Notes: a model not told the origin generated them from the sequence alone. A stretch of 64,000 bases of DNA from Clostridia bacterium (GCA_017416765.1 JAFQBE010000021.1:1-64000); one strand, 5' to 3'. Positions 8,964-17,881 are shown, counted from the first letter of the stretch. Made by a program: numbers and translations.

Positions 8964-9692
8964 ATGAAAATTATCGTACTTGAAAATGCCGCACAGATCG
9001 GCGAACAGCTCGGTCAGTTCTATGTTGATTTTGTCAACGAAAACCCTTCCTGTGTTCTTGGTCTTGCAACGGGTGCAACACCTGTTCCGACCTATAATTA
9101 CATAGTAAATGCTTATAAGGAAGGCAAGGTCAGCTTCAAGGATGTAAGCACATTCAACCTTGATGAATACTGTGACCTTCCCAAGGATAACAAGAACAGC
9201 TATTACACATTTATGTTCCAGAACCTTTTCAGCCATGTTGATATTGACCCTGCAAACGTCGGCTTCCTTGACGGTAACGTAACCGATTATGATGCTGAAA
9301 GCAAGCGCTATGCAGAAGCAATAAAGGCAAAGGGCGGTATTGATGTACAGCTGCTCGGTATCGGTCACAACGGCCACATCGCGTTCAACGAACCTGCTGA
9401 CGCATTTACTGACGAAGCTTTCCGCGTAACTCTTTCCGAAAGCACAATCAACGCAAACTCAATCTATTTTGACGATGCTCCGATGCCGCGCTACGCCATG
9501 ACTATGGGTATCGGCTCAATCATGCGCTCAAAGAAAATTGTTCTTGTTGCTACAGGTGCAGGTAAGGCACAGGCAATAAAGGGCATGGTCGAGGGCGAGG
9601 TTACTCCTCAGCTTCCCGCATCAATTCTGCAGAATCATGATGATGTTGTTGTTTACCTTGATAAGGACGCAGCATCACTTCTTACAAAATAA
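8964..9692 (+). CDS. nagB: Glucosamine-6-phosphate deaminase
   Basis: NagB converts glucosamine-6-phosphate to fructose-6-phosphate plus ammonia. The 242-residue length is standard. The phosphate loop is ATGATP near residue 36, the FNLDEY segment is near residue 65, and LGIGHNGHIAFNEP spans residues 131-144 with the catalytic His138. The start follows AGAAAGGAAAA by a normal spacing and lies three bases after the glycosyltransferase, so it is part of the same transcript, with a terminator behind it. It links amino-sugar catabolism to glycolysis and fits a mucin- or peptidoglycan-sugar feeding lifestyle. Confidence 0.95.
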   Translation: MKIIVLENAAQIGEQLGQFYVDFVNENPSCVLGLATGATPVPTYNYIVNAYKEGKVSFKDVSTFNLDEYCDLPKDNKNSYYTFMFQNLFSHVDIDPANVGFLDGNVTDYDAESKRYAEAIKAKGGIDVQLLGIGHNGHIAFNEPADAFTDEAFRVTLSESTINANSIYFDDAPMPRYAMTMGIGSIMRSKKIVLVATGAGKAQAIKGMVEGEVTPQLPASILQNHDDVVVYLDKDAASLLTK

Positions 9693-9701
9693 TTTACAAT
9701 T

Positions 9702-9729
9702 TTCCCCGGCAAAAAGTCGGGGATTTTTC
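9702..9729 (+). terminator. Intrinsic terminator after nagB
   Basis: The stem TCCCCGGC/GTCGGGGA around AAAAA is followed by TTTTT, ten bases after the stop. Confidence 0.85.
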
Positions 9730-9755
9730 GAATCGATAACAAGGAGAAATTAAAA

Positions 9756-10904
9756 ATGAAAAAGCTTATTGCCTTATCGCTTGTTCTTTTTATGCTCTGT
9801 TCATTTTTTGTTTTCAACGCAAGTGCAGAAGAAAGCGAAGAACTGACAAAGCTTTCTTTCGATGCAGACGGAAAATTCACCGTTTTGCAGATTACCGACC
9901 CGCAGGAGGATGCCTGCATAGCAGAGGGATTGATTGAGTTTATAGAAAAATCAATTGAAGCAACTAATCCTGACCTGATTGTTTTAACGGGCGATATTGT
10001 TGAAAATTCGCGTGCCGGCGATATTTCCGACAGCGAGATTTTCAAAGAGGGTGTAACCGTTGACGGCGATTATGCTGCTACCCTTGAAAACACAAAACAG
10101 GCTGTTGCACAGATTTTTGCTCCGCTTGAAAAATCGGGCATTCCCTATGCCGTAACGCAGGGCAATAATGACTACAGCAGCGAAGTTACGCTTGAAGACT
10201 GGATGAAAATTTATGCCGAATACCCCGGTTGCATTACCGCAGAATACTGTGATATGCTGTCGGGTAAGGTTGATTTTTATGTTCCCGTTTATTCTTCTGA
10301 TGATGAGCCTGCCTTTGGGATCTGGATGCTTGATAACGGAAAGGGCTTTGGCGAAGAACAGCTGAAATGGTTTAATTCATATAATAACGGCGGCGTACCC
10401 GGTGTTGTGTTTGCTCATATTCCTGTTGACGATATGGGTAACCTTTACGAAGAATGTAAAATCTGGGATGAAGGCGCATTAATCAGCGGTACAAAGGCTT
10501 ATCGCCTGAACGATGAAATAGCTATGGGTCATGCGGAAGGCGTTATTACACCCGGTGAAACAACGGAAGATTTCAAGGTTTATAAAGCCAAAAATGTTGT
10601 CGGTGCATTTTACGGCCATTGGCATACAAGCGGCTTTACCGGCGTTTGGGACGGTGTAACTTTAGGTATGACCTATGGCTGTCAGTTTTCAAAATTGGGT
10701 CCCTATGGCGTGCGTACGGTAACACTTGACGAAAAAACAGGCGCAATTGAAACCGAGCTTTATGAGTATATCGACGGAGAATTCATCGAGCAGATTGATG
10801 AACCGTACTCAGTATACGATAATGCTTTTGATAAAGCACTTGCAGGTATAATCACTTTCTTTGAAAACCTTTTCAACGCACTTAAATATGCACTGAAATT
10901 CTAA
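9756..10904 (+). CDS. Secreted calcineurin-like metallophosphoesterase
   Basis: A signal peptide (residues 1-24, ending NASA) precedes a calcineurin-like phosphoesterase domain. Metal-ligand motifs are seen in order: D48-P-Q50 in LQITDPQ, GD80 in LTGDIVEN, GNND139, FAHIP near 225, and GHWH at 287-290. The first motif is D-x-Q where D-x-H is usual; some family branches have this. The protein (382 aa) ends in FDKALAGIITFFENLFNAL and a few more residues, a hydrophobic/amphipathic helix outside the catalytic domain and like the tails of other secreted proteins here. The substrate is unknown; extracellular phosphate-ester hydrolysis is the family role. Codon use matches the flanking core genes. 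Confidence 0.85.
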   Translation: MKKLIALSLVLFMLCSFFVFNASAEESEELTKLSFDADGKFTVLQITDPQEDACIAEGLIEFIEKSIEATNPDLIVLTGDIVENSRAGDISDSEIFKEGVTVDGDYAATLENTKQAVAQIFAPLEKSGIPYAVTQGNNDYSSEVTLEDWMKIYAEYPGCITAEYCDMLSGKVDFYVPVYSSDDEPAFGIWMLDNGKGFGEEQLKWFNSYNNGGVPGVVFAHIPVDDMGNLYEECKIWDEGALISGTKAYRLNDEIAMGHAEGVITPGETTEDFKVYKAKNVVGAFYGHWHTSGFTGVWDGVTLGMTYGCQFSKLGPYGVRTVTLDEKTGAIETELYEYIDGEFIEQIDEPYSVYDNAFDKALAGIITFFENLFNALKYALKF

Positions 10905-10912
10905 TAATATAG

Positions 10913-10956
10913 ACGCTAAACGGCCAATGTTTTATCATTACTGTTTAGCGTTTTTT
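10913..10956 (+). terminator. Intrinsic terminator after the phosphoesterase
   Basis: A 9-bp stem ACGCTAAAC/GTTTAGCGT spans a ~21-base loop and is followed by six T residues. Confidence 0.8.
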
Positions 10957-11015
10957 ATAGACTTTTATTGCGTAATATGTTAGTATAAAAATGTAATAAG
11001 AAAGGGGGGAACAGC

Positions 11016-13799
11016 GTGAAAACATTAAAAAAACTTTTCTTTATCCTTGTAGTAATGTTTTTGGGTATGTTTGCTTTATGCTTTAATGTAAACGCAGAAA
11101 CAGATGGTGGATATACCTATATTGTATCTAATGGTCAGGCAACTATTACCGAAGTTGATTTTTCTGTTTCAGGTGATGTTTTTATACCAGAAACTTTAGG
11201 TGGCTTTCCTGTTACAAGTATTGGAAATATTGTATTTCGTAATCGAACGGATATTGAAAGTGTAGTGCTTCCCGATACTGTAGTAAACCTGGGTAATTCG
11301 GTCTTTTATGGGTGCAGAAATTTAATATATATAAAATTAAGCGATAGATTAGATTGTGTGGGTTCGTTAGTTTTTTATGGCTGTACAAGTTTGGAAAGTG
11401 CTTTATTACCAAATAGTTTGAAAACTGTAGGTACGGATATGTTTTCGCAGTGTACAAATCTGCGTGAGGTTACTATTGGTTCTAATCTGCATACAATTGA
11501 AAACGGTATGTTTAATGCTTGCGAAGCGCTAGAAATAATTAACGGTAGTATTAATATTCTTAAAATAGGTAGTAATGCATTTCGCGGTTGTAAAAACCTT
11601 ACAAATATAAAAATTAATCCGGAGATTTCCTATATTGGAGATTATGCCTTTGCAGATTGTAATTCATTAACTGAGTTATTTTTTGAAGATAACTTAATCT
11701 ATTTAGGTTCAGGAGCGTTTTATAACTGTAATGCTCTTAATAATATAGGTTCATTGGAAAAGTTAACAAAAATAAATTCTTATGTATTCTATAACTGCTC
11801 ATCTTTAAAAAGTATAAATATATCTGCCATAACTTCCGTAGGTGTTTACGCTTTTTATAATTGTTCATCCTTAAAAACATTAGATATATCCAAGGTAATT
11901 ACTATAGATAGTTATGCTTTTTATAACTGTACATCTATTGAAACTGTGGATATGCCTTATATTAATTCAATAGGTAATTACGGTTTTTACGGTTGTAAAG
12001 GTTTAAAATATTTGCGCATGCCAGTATCTTATATGGTGAAAAGTTCAACTGTTTTTGAAGGTTGTGAAAGTATAGAAAAGATGGTTTTTGCAGTGGGTAC
12101 GGGTGTAATGCCAGAATATAATGATCGTTATGATTATCTTATTTCTAGTTATCAAAAATATCAACCTTGGACAAAAAGTAGAAAAGAATTAACAGAAATT
12201 GTTTTTGAAGAAGGAATTACTAATGTAGGTTCATTTGCTTTTTATGATTGTTGTGAACTTAAAAATGTTGTACTTTCAAAAGAAATTACCAAAATTGGAA
12301 GTTATGCATTTAGCTACTGTTCAAACCTTGAAAGCATTACAATTTTCGAAAATGTAGAAAAAATTTGCGATAATGCTTTTATAAATATGCCATTGCTAAA
12401 AAGTATAAATGTAGATGAAAGTAACTTGCATTACAGTAGTGAAGACGGAGTGCTTTTTAACAAGGATAAAACAGAATTGATAAGGTTTCCCGAAGATAAA
12501 AAGTTGGATAAATATGTAATACCGGATACAGTATTAACGGTTAAAGAACACGCTTTCAGATATTGTAGTGGTTTAAAAAATGTAACTGTTTCGGAGAATG
12601 TTAAAACTATAGGACTATATGCTTTTGCTGACAGTTCATCGCTCAGATATGTTTATTTTAATGCAGTTAGATGCGATGACATGGACAGGATATTTGAAAA
12701 CTGCGCACTTAAGCAATTCATTCTGGGCGATAAGGTAACATATATTCCCGACTCTCCTTTTGGCCGTTGTGCAACGCTCGAATTGTTATATATACCTTCC
12801 AGTATTAAATTTATAGGTAATTATTTGTTTGAGCCGGAAGATGATATGGGCGAAAAGCTTGTTGTACAAACTGTTATTATCGAAGAAAATGCAAGAGGAA
12901 TATACAATATGGCATTTTATGCTAAAGATGTACTTTATTGTGGTAATGAAGAACAATTTGAAGATGTGTATTATTATTACGATCCTGAATGCTACGGTGA
13001 ACATGTGTTTTTCGACGCAATAATTCATTACAACTATGATGAAAACGAACCGCATATTTGGAAAAATGAAGTTATAGTTAAACCAACACAAAAAACCTAT
13101 GGTAGACTGCATTCTGTTTGTTCTTGCGGAATAGAAAAGACAGAAGAAATACCTGCTTTATATTTTGAAGTGCAAAGTTTTGTAGAGATAGACTATATTA
13201 ATAAGTATATTTATGGTTTGCGTCCGGGTTCTTGTTCGGAAATTTTAACCATGGTTGACAGCTCTTATAGTAAAGAATATATATATACCAAAAATGGGTT
13301 TGGAACAGGTACGATTGTCAAAATACGCAAAAAGTATGATTGGTTTCATGATGCTTATACCATTTTAATTTACGGTGATGTCAATGGCGATGGTTGGTAT
13401 GATGGCGAAGATGCTTTTATAGTTAATTTAATTGTTTCAGGCATTTTAAATGAAGATGATATCGGCAAAGCAGCATACAAAGCAGCGGACTGTAATCACG
13501 ACGGAGTTGTTAATGAAGAAGATGTCGAGTTGTTAAGTTTAGCCGGATTAAAAATCAAAGAAGTTGATCAAACAAATACTAATACTAATATGGTCGAAAG
13601 CACAGCATATAAAGAATATATAGGGCTTGTTGAGCAAAATGCAGAACCTTTGTATCAAGAGCCTGAAATAATAGATATTTATTCGCAAAACAATCAGCAA
13701 GTTGACGATATTGTACAGGCATATAGCATATATGATCTTGTTTTGATGGTATTTAAAGTGTTGTTAAATCTTGTTAAAAGCGTATTAAAGTTACAATAA
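11016..13799 (+). CDS. Secreted BspA-type leucine-rich-repeat protein with X-module and dockerin
   Basis: The GTG start follows AAGAAAGGGGGG. Residues 1-28 form a signal peptide. From about 35 to 640 there are many BspA-type (LRR_5) repeats of the form F-x-x-C-x-x-L-x-x-[IV], often reading YAFYNCSSLK. Residues ~725-785 form a small beta module (IDYINKYIYGL...GTGTIV...YTILIYG) followed by a two-loop dockerin: DVNGDG from 788 and DCNHDG near 828. A linker then leads to a hydrophobic C-terminal tail (DLVLMVFKVLLNLVKSVLKLQ). Dockerins bind cohesins, so the protein may be tethered to a surface complex. The gene is clearly richer in A+T than its neighbours, a possible sign of transfer. Its ligand is unknown. 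Confidence 0.88.
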   Translation: MKTLKKLFFILVVMFLGMFALCFNVNAETDGGYTYIVSNGQATITEVDFSVSGDVFIPETLGGFPVTSIGNIVFRNRTDIESVVLPDTVVNLGNSVFYGCRNLIYIKLSDRLDCVGSLVFYGCTSLESALLPNSLKTVGTDMFSQCTNLREVTIGSNLHTIENGMFNACEALEIINGSINILKIGSNAFRGCKNLTNIKINPEISYIGDYAFADCNSLTELFFEDNLIYLGSGAFYNCNALNNIGSLEKLTKINSYVFYNCSSLKSINISAITSVGVYAFYNCSSLKTLDISKVITIDSYAFYNCTSIETVDMPYINSIGNYGFYGCKGLKYLRMPVSYMVKSSTVFEGCESIEKMVFAVGTGVMPEYNDRYDYLISSYQKYQPWTKSRKELTEIVFEEGITNVGSFAFYDCCELKNVVLSKEITKIGSYAFSYCSNLESITIFENVEKICDNAFINMPLLKSINVDESNLHYSSEDGVLFNKDKTELIRFPEDKKLDKYVIPDTVLTVKEHAFRYCSGLKNVTVSENVKTIGLYAFADSSSLRYVYFNAVRCDDMDRIFENCALKQFILGDKVTYIPDSPFGRCATLELLYIPSSIKFIGNYLFEPEDDMGEKLVVQTVIIEENARGIYNMAFYAKDVLYCGNEEQFEDVYYYYDPECYGEHVFFDAIIHYNYDENEPHIWKNEVIVKPTQKTYGRLHSVCSCGIEKTEEIPALYFEVQSFVEIDYINKYIYGLRPGSCSEILTMVDSSYSKEYIYTKNGFGTGTIVKIRKKYDWFHDAYTILIYGDVNGDGWYDGEDAFIVNLIVSGILNEDDIGKAAYKAADCNHDGVVNEEDVELLSLAGLKIKEVDQTNTNTNMVESTAYKEYIGLVEQNAEPLYQEPEIIDIYSQNNQQVDDIVQAYSIYDLVLMVFKVLLNLVKSVLKLQ

Positions 13800-13841
13800 A
13801 GAATTAACGGCAGAGGTGACAAACCTCTGCCGTTAATTCTT
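13798..13841. terminator. Bidirectional terminator between the LRR gene and the acyl-CoA synthetase
   Basis: A ~19-bp stem containing TTAACGGCAGAGGT and its complement, with a five-base loop, lies between two converging genes, with A- and T-rich flanks on both sides. The ACGGCAGAG stem core recurs in the terminators at 16479-16510 and 26724-26747. Confidence 0.85.
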
Positions 13842-15496
13842 TATTTAACATTCTTGCCGAAGCGTTTGATTTTCTGTGTTGTTGTTTTTTCAAGTGCGTT
13901 TGAAAGAACTTCAACCATCTTAATATGCTTGTAGTTGGGGATTTTGCTGTTTACGCTCTTGATTGCGCTCTGAACTGCGGATTTGATTTCTTCTTCAGTC
14001 AGCTTTTTGTCGCCGAACTTTTCTTTCAGGTATTCCATGTTCGGGAAAATCTTTGCTTTAACGGTTGTTACGCCGTCTGATTCTGCGGCGCATACAAGTG
14101 CTTCGCCGATTTCGGGACACTGTGAAAGCCTTGTTTCAAGCTCTTCGGGGTAAATGTTTTTACCGTTTTCGGTAACGATAACATTTTTGATTCTGCCCTT
14201 GATGAAAAGGTCACCGTTTTCGTCCATAAAGCCGAGGTCGCCCGTGTGGAACCAACCGTCTTTAAGAACTTCTGCGGTTGCTTCGGGGTCATTGAAGTAG
14301 CCGAGCATGATGTTGTCGCCCTTTGCAAGGATTTCGCCTATACCTTCATCGTTGGGGTTGTGTATTTTAACCTGAACATCGGGAATTGCAATACCTGTTG
14401 AAGCGGCATTGAAGTGAAAATCGCCGTTGCCGGCAACAAGCGGTGCGCACTCTGTAAGCCCGTAGCCCTGAAGTGTGCGGACACCGAAGGCTGCAAAATC
14501 ATCAATAAGTGATACATCAAGCTCAGCAGCACCGACAATGAAAACGCGAAGCTTGCCGCCGAGAGTCTGTCTCACCTTTGAAATAATAACCTTGCGGATA
14601 ATCCAGGGGCATTTCTGCAATGCATCGGCTATGGGCATTGTTTCAAAATATGTTTTGTATTTTCCGGGTGCATCCTTTGCAAGCTTTGCTTTTATGCGCT
14701 TGCTGAGAATTTTAAGCAGTGCAGGTACAACAACAAGAATGGAAGGACTGTATTCGGCCATGTTCTTCTGAACCTTCGTAAGTCCGTCACAGTAGCAGAT
14801 GCTTGCGCCTCTTGTAAGGAAGAGAATGAAGTCAAGCGTACATTCGTATGTATGGTGCAGGGGAAGGATTGAAAGTGTGCTGTCTTCCTCATTTACCCTG
14901 AACATACGGCAGGTGGAGTGTATGTTGGAACAGATGTTGTACTGTGAAAGGCATACACCCTTTGAATTACCTGTAGTGCCTGATGTGAAGATGAGTATGC
15001 TCATCTGGTCTTTTTCGTATGTGATTGAGTCAATTGTTTTTGCGTCAATTGAAGAAGCGCTGATAATTGAATCAAGCTGTTCGAAATCAACATGGTACAA
15101 ATCTCTGTCAGCAATTTCTTTTATTGCCTTGTTGCGCTTAGAGTCTGTAAACACAGCGTCACACTCGGCAGCGTTTATAAAATCGTTTACATCTTGTGCC
15201 TGAAGCTCCTTATCTATCGGAACAACAATACCGACTGTAGCGGCGCAAAGGTAGGAAATAGCCCACTGAAAACAGTTGTTACCTGTTACTGCTATCCTTT
15301 TACCCATAAGCCCCTTTTCAATCATATGGGTGCAAAGGCGGTAGTAAAGGTCTTTAAGCTCCTTGTACCTGATTTCGCGGTACTTGCCTTCTTCAACCTT
15401 TACCTTGAAAGCAAGGTTGCCGCCGAAGGTTTCAGCTGCGTAGTTTACAATTTCTCTGAAATTTGAAAATCTTTTTTCTGTATATGCTTTAGCCAC
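13841..15496 (-). CDS. AMP-dependent acyl-CoA synthetase (long-chain fatty acid-CoA ligase type)
   Basis: This ANL-superfamily enzyme activates a carboxylic acid to an acyl-AMP and then to acyl-CoA. In the 551 residues the core motifs are present: phosphate loop FTSGTTGNSKG (170-180), YGLTECAP (345-352), HTGDLGFMDENG (417-428), KNIYPEELE (A8) and the C-terminal TTTQKIKRFG with the adenylation lysine. The GTG start at 15496 has GGAG five to eight bases upstream on the minus strand. A TetR regulator is divergently transcribed from the shared intergenic region, which suggests local control by a fatty-acid-like effector (inference). The acyl-chain preference cannot be determined. Confidence 0.9.
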   Translation of the reverse strand: MAKAYTEKRFSNFREIVNYAAETFGGNLAFKVKVEEGKYREIRYKELKDLYYRLCTHMIEKGLMGKRIAVTGNNCFQWAISYLCAATVGIVVPIDKELQAQDVNDFINAAECDAVFTDSKRNKAIKEIADRDLYHVDFEQLDSIISASSIDAKTIDSITYEKDQMSILIFTSGTTGNSKGVCLSQYNICSNIHSTCRMFRVNEEDSTLSILPLHHTYECTLDFILFLTRGASICYCDGLTKVQKNMAEYSPSILVVVPALLKILSKRIKAKLAKDAPGKYKTYFETMPIADALQKCPWIIRKVIISKVRQTLGGKLRVFIVGAAELDVSLIDDFAAFGVRTLQGYGLTECAPLVAGNGDFHFNAASTGIAIPDVQVKIHNPNDEGIGEILAKGDNIMLGYFNDPEATAEVLKDGWFHTGDLGFMDENGDLFIKGRIKNVIVTENGKNIYPEELETRLSQCPEIGEALVCAAESDGVTTVKAKIFPNMEYLKEKFGDKKLTEEEIKSAVQSAIKSVNSKIPNYKHIKMVEVLSNALEKTTTQKIKRFGKNVK

Positions 15497-15525
15497 TATT
15501 ATTCTCCTTTTTTCTTATTGACAAA

Positions 15526-15554
15526 ATAACACGCATTAGGTATCATTTTATCAA
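15526..15554 (-). promoter_or_regulatory. Promoter of the acyl-CoA synthetase gene
   Basis: On the minus strand TTGATA (15549-15554) and TGTTAT (15526-15531) are 17 bp apart, upstream of the GTG at 15496. Confidence 0.65.
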
Positions 15555-15602
15555 CACTGTGTTTGAATTTCAACAGTCAGTTTTTTTGATAAAGCTGAAT
15601 TG

Positions 15603-15627
15603 CCGACACTTTTTGTCAGTTTGTCGG
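15603..15627. promoter_or_regulatory. Candidate TetR operator in the divergent region
   Basis: CCGACA at 15603-15608 and TGTCGG at 15622-15627 form an inverted repeat about 30 bases before the TetR start. TetR-family proteins usually bind such palindromes near their own promoter. The assignment is inference. Confidence 0.4.
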
Positions 15628-15657
15628 TAAATTTGAGGTGAAAAGAGGTTGAAAATT

Positions 15658-16218
15658 ATGGCAGAGAGCAGAAGAGTAAGAATGACAAAGAAAATGATAA
15701 AGGAAGCGTTTGTTGAAATTTGTGCAGAAAAGCATATTTCAAAGGTTACGGTAACCGATGTATGCACTGCGGCCGATGTAAACCGTTCTACATTTTATGC
15801 CTATTATGAAGATGTAATTGCGTTAAGACGAGAGATTGAGGACGAGGTTCTTGCGCAGATTCCCGAACCCGATGCTTTACCGCTGATTGATTCAATTCCG
15901 CAGTTTCTTGATAAAATTGAAGCGGTGTTTGATTATGTTGTTGAGAATAAAGAGCTTTTCAGGGTGCTGATTATTCATGCCGATGACGATACATTTGTCA
16001 ACAGGCTTATTCGTACCGTGCTTGCAAAATATCCCAAGAGTTTCCAGGGGTATGACGACCCCGAATATGAATATTGCTTTGATTTCTGTTTTAACGGCTT
16101 TATCGGCATATTCAAAAAGTGGATTGAAGACGGCTTTTCAATCGACAGCCGACGTTTTGCTGAAATAGCTCTGACACTTACCATTAAAACAACCCGTTTT
16201 GAGGATGGGGAGCTTTGA
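15658..16218 (+). CDS. TetR/AcrR-family transcriptional regulator
   Basis: The N-terminal helix-turn-helix is clear at about residues 8-50: MTKKMIKEAFVEI, then KVTVTDVCTAADVNRSTFYAYY, a typical TetR recognition region. The remaining ~130 residues form the variable ligand-binding domain. I chose the ATG at 15658, with AGAGG nine bases upstream, over a TTG at 15649. The gene is divergent from the acyl-CoA synthetase with a 161-base shared region, so it probably regulates that gene and itself. The effector is unknown. The protein is 186 aa, a usual family length. Confidence 0.88.
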   Translation: MAESRRVRMTKKMIKEAFVEICAEKHISKVTVTDVCTAADVNRSTFYAYYEDVIALRREIEDEVLAQIPEPDALPLIDSIPQFLDKIEAVFDYVVENKELFRVLIIHADDDTFVNRLIRTVLAKYPKSFQGYDDPEYEYCFDFCFNGFIGIFKKWIEDGFSIDSRRFAEIALTLTIKTTRFEDGEL

Positions 16219-16223
16219 TATGA

Positions 16224-16460
16224 ATGTAAAAGGCAAAATGTAAAATGAATTAAGGGTCGCTTCGCTCCGAAATATATGATTATTACCTATTAGTTATTAT
16301 TTCTTATCTATTAACTGAACGATAGTCAACGCAGTATGCGAGATAAGAGATAAAAGATAATAAATATGAGATAATAGAGTTTAGTTTTTGCTAAAAATCG
16401 GGTGAGGGCGAAGCCCTCCTGCAATTTTACATTTTCAATTTTTAATTTTACATTGTTTGT
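16224..16460. repeat. Dispersed repeat, copy 2 (about 235 bp, hairpin modules at both ends)
   Basis: This gene-free stretch between TetR and ThyX starts with AATGTAAAAGGCAAAATG and ends with TTTTTAATTTTACATTG, giving imperfect inverted ends. Inside are AGGGTCGCTTCGCTCCGAA (16252-16270), an AT-rich centre, and GGGTGAGGGCGAAGCCCTCC (about 16400-16420). The same two hairpin modules in reverse order and orientation lie at 25146-25225, and the right end matches 401-457 on the opposite strand. No ORF is supported inside. Confidence 0.75.
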
Positions 16461-16471
16461 CACCGACGAAC

Positions 16472-16510
16472 ATTAAAATAACGGCAGAGGTTTTTGTGCC
16501 TCTGCCGTTA
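16472..16510 (-). terminator. Terminator of the ThyX-like gene
   Basis: A 12-bp stem TAACGGCAGAGG/CCTCTGCCGTTA with an eight-base loop lies just beyond the stop on the minus strand and is followed there by TTATTTTAAT. It could also act on the plus strand (AAATTTTT). Confidence 0.85.
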
Positions 16511-16516
16511 AAATTT

Positions 16517-17881
16517 TTATACGCTGTATTTTGCTTTTATTTCTGCCGCTCTGCCGCAGGAGAGTCTGCCTTCGGGGCAGAAGCCGTCTGCATAGCAGCT
16601 CGGACCGTATTTGCCGAAAAGCTCGGGTTCTTCGCTTCGGAGAATTTCGAGCATTTTGTTTGCGTAAATCTGAATTTCCCATTGCGCCCTTGTGCAGCTG
16701 CGCAGCTTCATGAACAGCAGCAGTTCCCTTGCATTCATTGTGGAAACAATGCTCAGCGTGTTGCCGCTTAAAATCAGATAGGGCAGGGCATTGCTTTCGC
16801 CTGCTGCTTTGAGTTCCTCATAAAGTGCAACACTTGTTTCAAAAGCCTTGTTGTATGCTGCGAGCATTTCGGGCTTTGCCTTTATGCTTTCGGGCAGTAC
16901 CCAATCTTTTCTGTCTACCGTGTCAAGGCTCGGCACCTGAATTGAGTGAATTCGATGGCGGGCAAAGTGGGTGAGAGTGGATAAAGAAACCTTGTTCAGC
17001 GCAAAGGTGAACTGTACGCTTTCAAGCGCCCTCGGGCGGGAGCAATTAAGCACCGCGTCAATGATTTTCTTCCTCGTTTCAGCGTTTTCAACGGCTGATT
17101 TAATGTCGTCTGCCGAAAAAGTGTTATTTTCAAGCATAGCCGCGGTTGCAACTGTTTTTGCCGCTTCTTTACTGCCGCCTATGTATTCAACAAGCTCTTT
17201 TTCTTTTTTGTCTGTCTTGTTTATAAAGCTAAGGTCAACGGTGTCATTCTTTTTCGGCTTGCGTTCTTCAAAGCCTGTAAGCACACCGGGGGCAATTTCT
17301 CTTGCCTGTTCAAGCAGCTGTTTGCCGAGCGCATAAATTTCGGGGCTGTTGCTGCCTCTGCCGTGGAGCATTGCGTGCAGCACATGCAGCAGCTCTCTGC
17401 CATTGAGTGAGCAGAAAAAATTACTCAAAAAGCAGTATGGGAGAACAAAGCGCGCATCCTCTTTTGGGATTTCGTTATCAGTCAGCAGCTTGTAGGTTTC
17501 GAAAAGCGAAGAAATGTGCTTTTCGTATTTTTCTTTGTTTTCCTGCGCTTTGAATTCGGGCACATAGTAGCCTGCATCGTAAAAATCGACATAGCGGCGG
17601 GATTTAACCGTAAACGATGCGAGCCTGAACTCAATCATAAACTGTTCAACAATAACCGAAACATCGTTGAAAGCAAGGTTGAACAAAATATGTTCAACCG
17701 TTGAGTTGTGGCCGGAACGCGTGACCTTATCTATTAAATTTGCGTTTTTTTCGTCATCCTGCGATTTTTCCCATATGCCGAGTGCGTTGCCGGGCTGAGT
17801 TGAAATTCTGCCTGCGGCGGCACACATTTTTTCCTTGCAGTCGCTTACACCTAAAATATATACACCGGGCTTGAAATCCAT
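16517..17881 (-). CDS. Double-domain ThyX-like (flavin-dependent thymidylate synthase) protein
   Basis: ThyX methylates dUMP to dTMP using FAD and methylene-tetrahydrofolate. This 454-residue protein carries two ThyX-like halves. The N-half (about 50-180) has SGHNSTVEH and FRLASFTVKSRRY: it keeps the S-x-RY end but has EFR where RHR is expected. The C-half (about 285-410) has a complete RHR-x7-S (ARHRIHSIQVPS) and the NARELLLFMKLRSCTRAQWEI motif but lacks the RY. Canonical ThyX is ~220-250 aa, so this is a tandem fusion with complementary losses. The ATG at 17881 is preferred because GGAGG sits nine bases upstream; a TTG at 17887 is too close to it. The next gene upstream, divergent, is thymidylate kinase, which supports a dTMP role. 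Confidence 0.85.
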   Translation of the reverse strand: MDFKPGVYILGVSDCKEKMCAAAGRISTQPGNALGIWEKSQDDEKNANLIDKVTRSGHNSTVEHILFNLAFNDVSVIVEQFMIEFRLASFTVKSRRYVDFYDAGYYVPEFKAQENKEKYEKHISSLFETYKLLTDNEIPKEDARFVLPYCFLSNFFCSLNGRELLHVLHAMLHGRGSNSPEIYALGKQLLEQAREIAPGVLTGFEERKPKKNDTVDLSFINKTDKKEKELVEYIGGSKEAAKTVATAAMLENNTFSADDIKSAVENAETRKKIIDAVLNCSRPRALESVQFTFALNKVSLSTLTHFARHRIHSIQVPSLDTVDRKDWVLPESIKAKPEMLAAYNKAFETSVALYEELKAAGESNALPYLILSGNTLSIVSTMNARELLLFMKLRSCTRAQWEIQIYANKMLEILRSEEPELFGKYGPSCYADGFCPEGRLSCGRAAEIKAKYSV

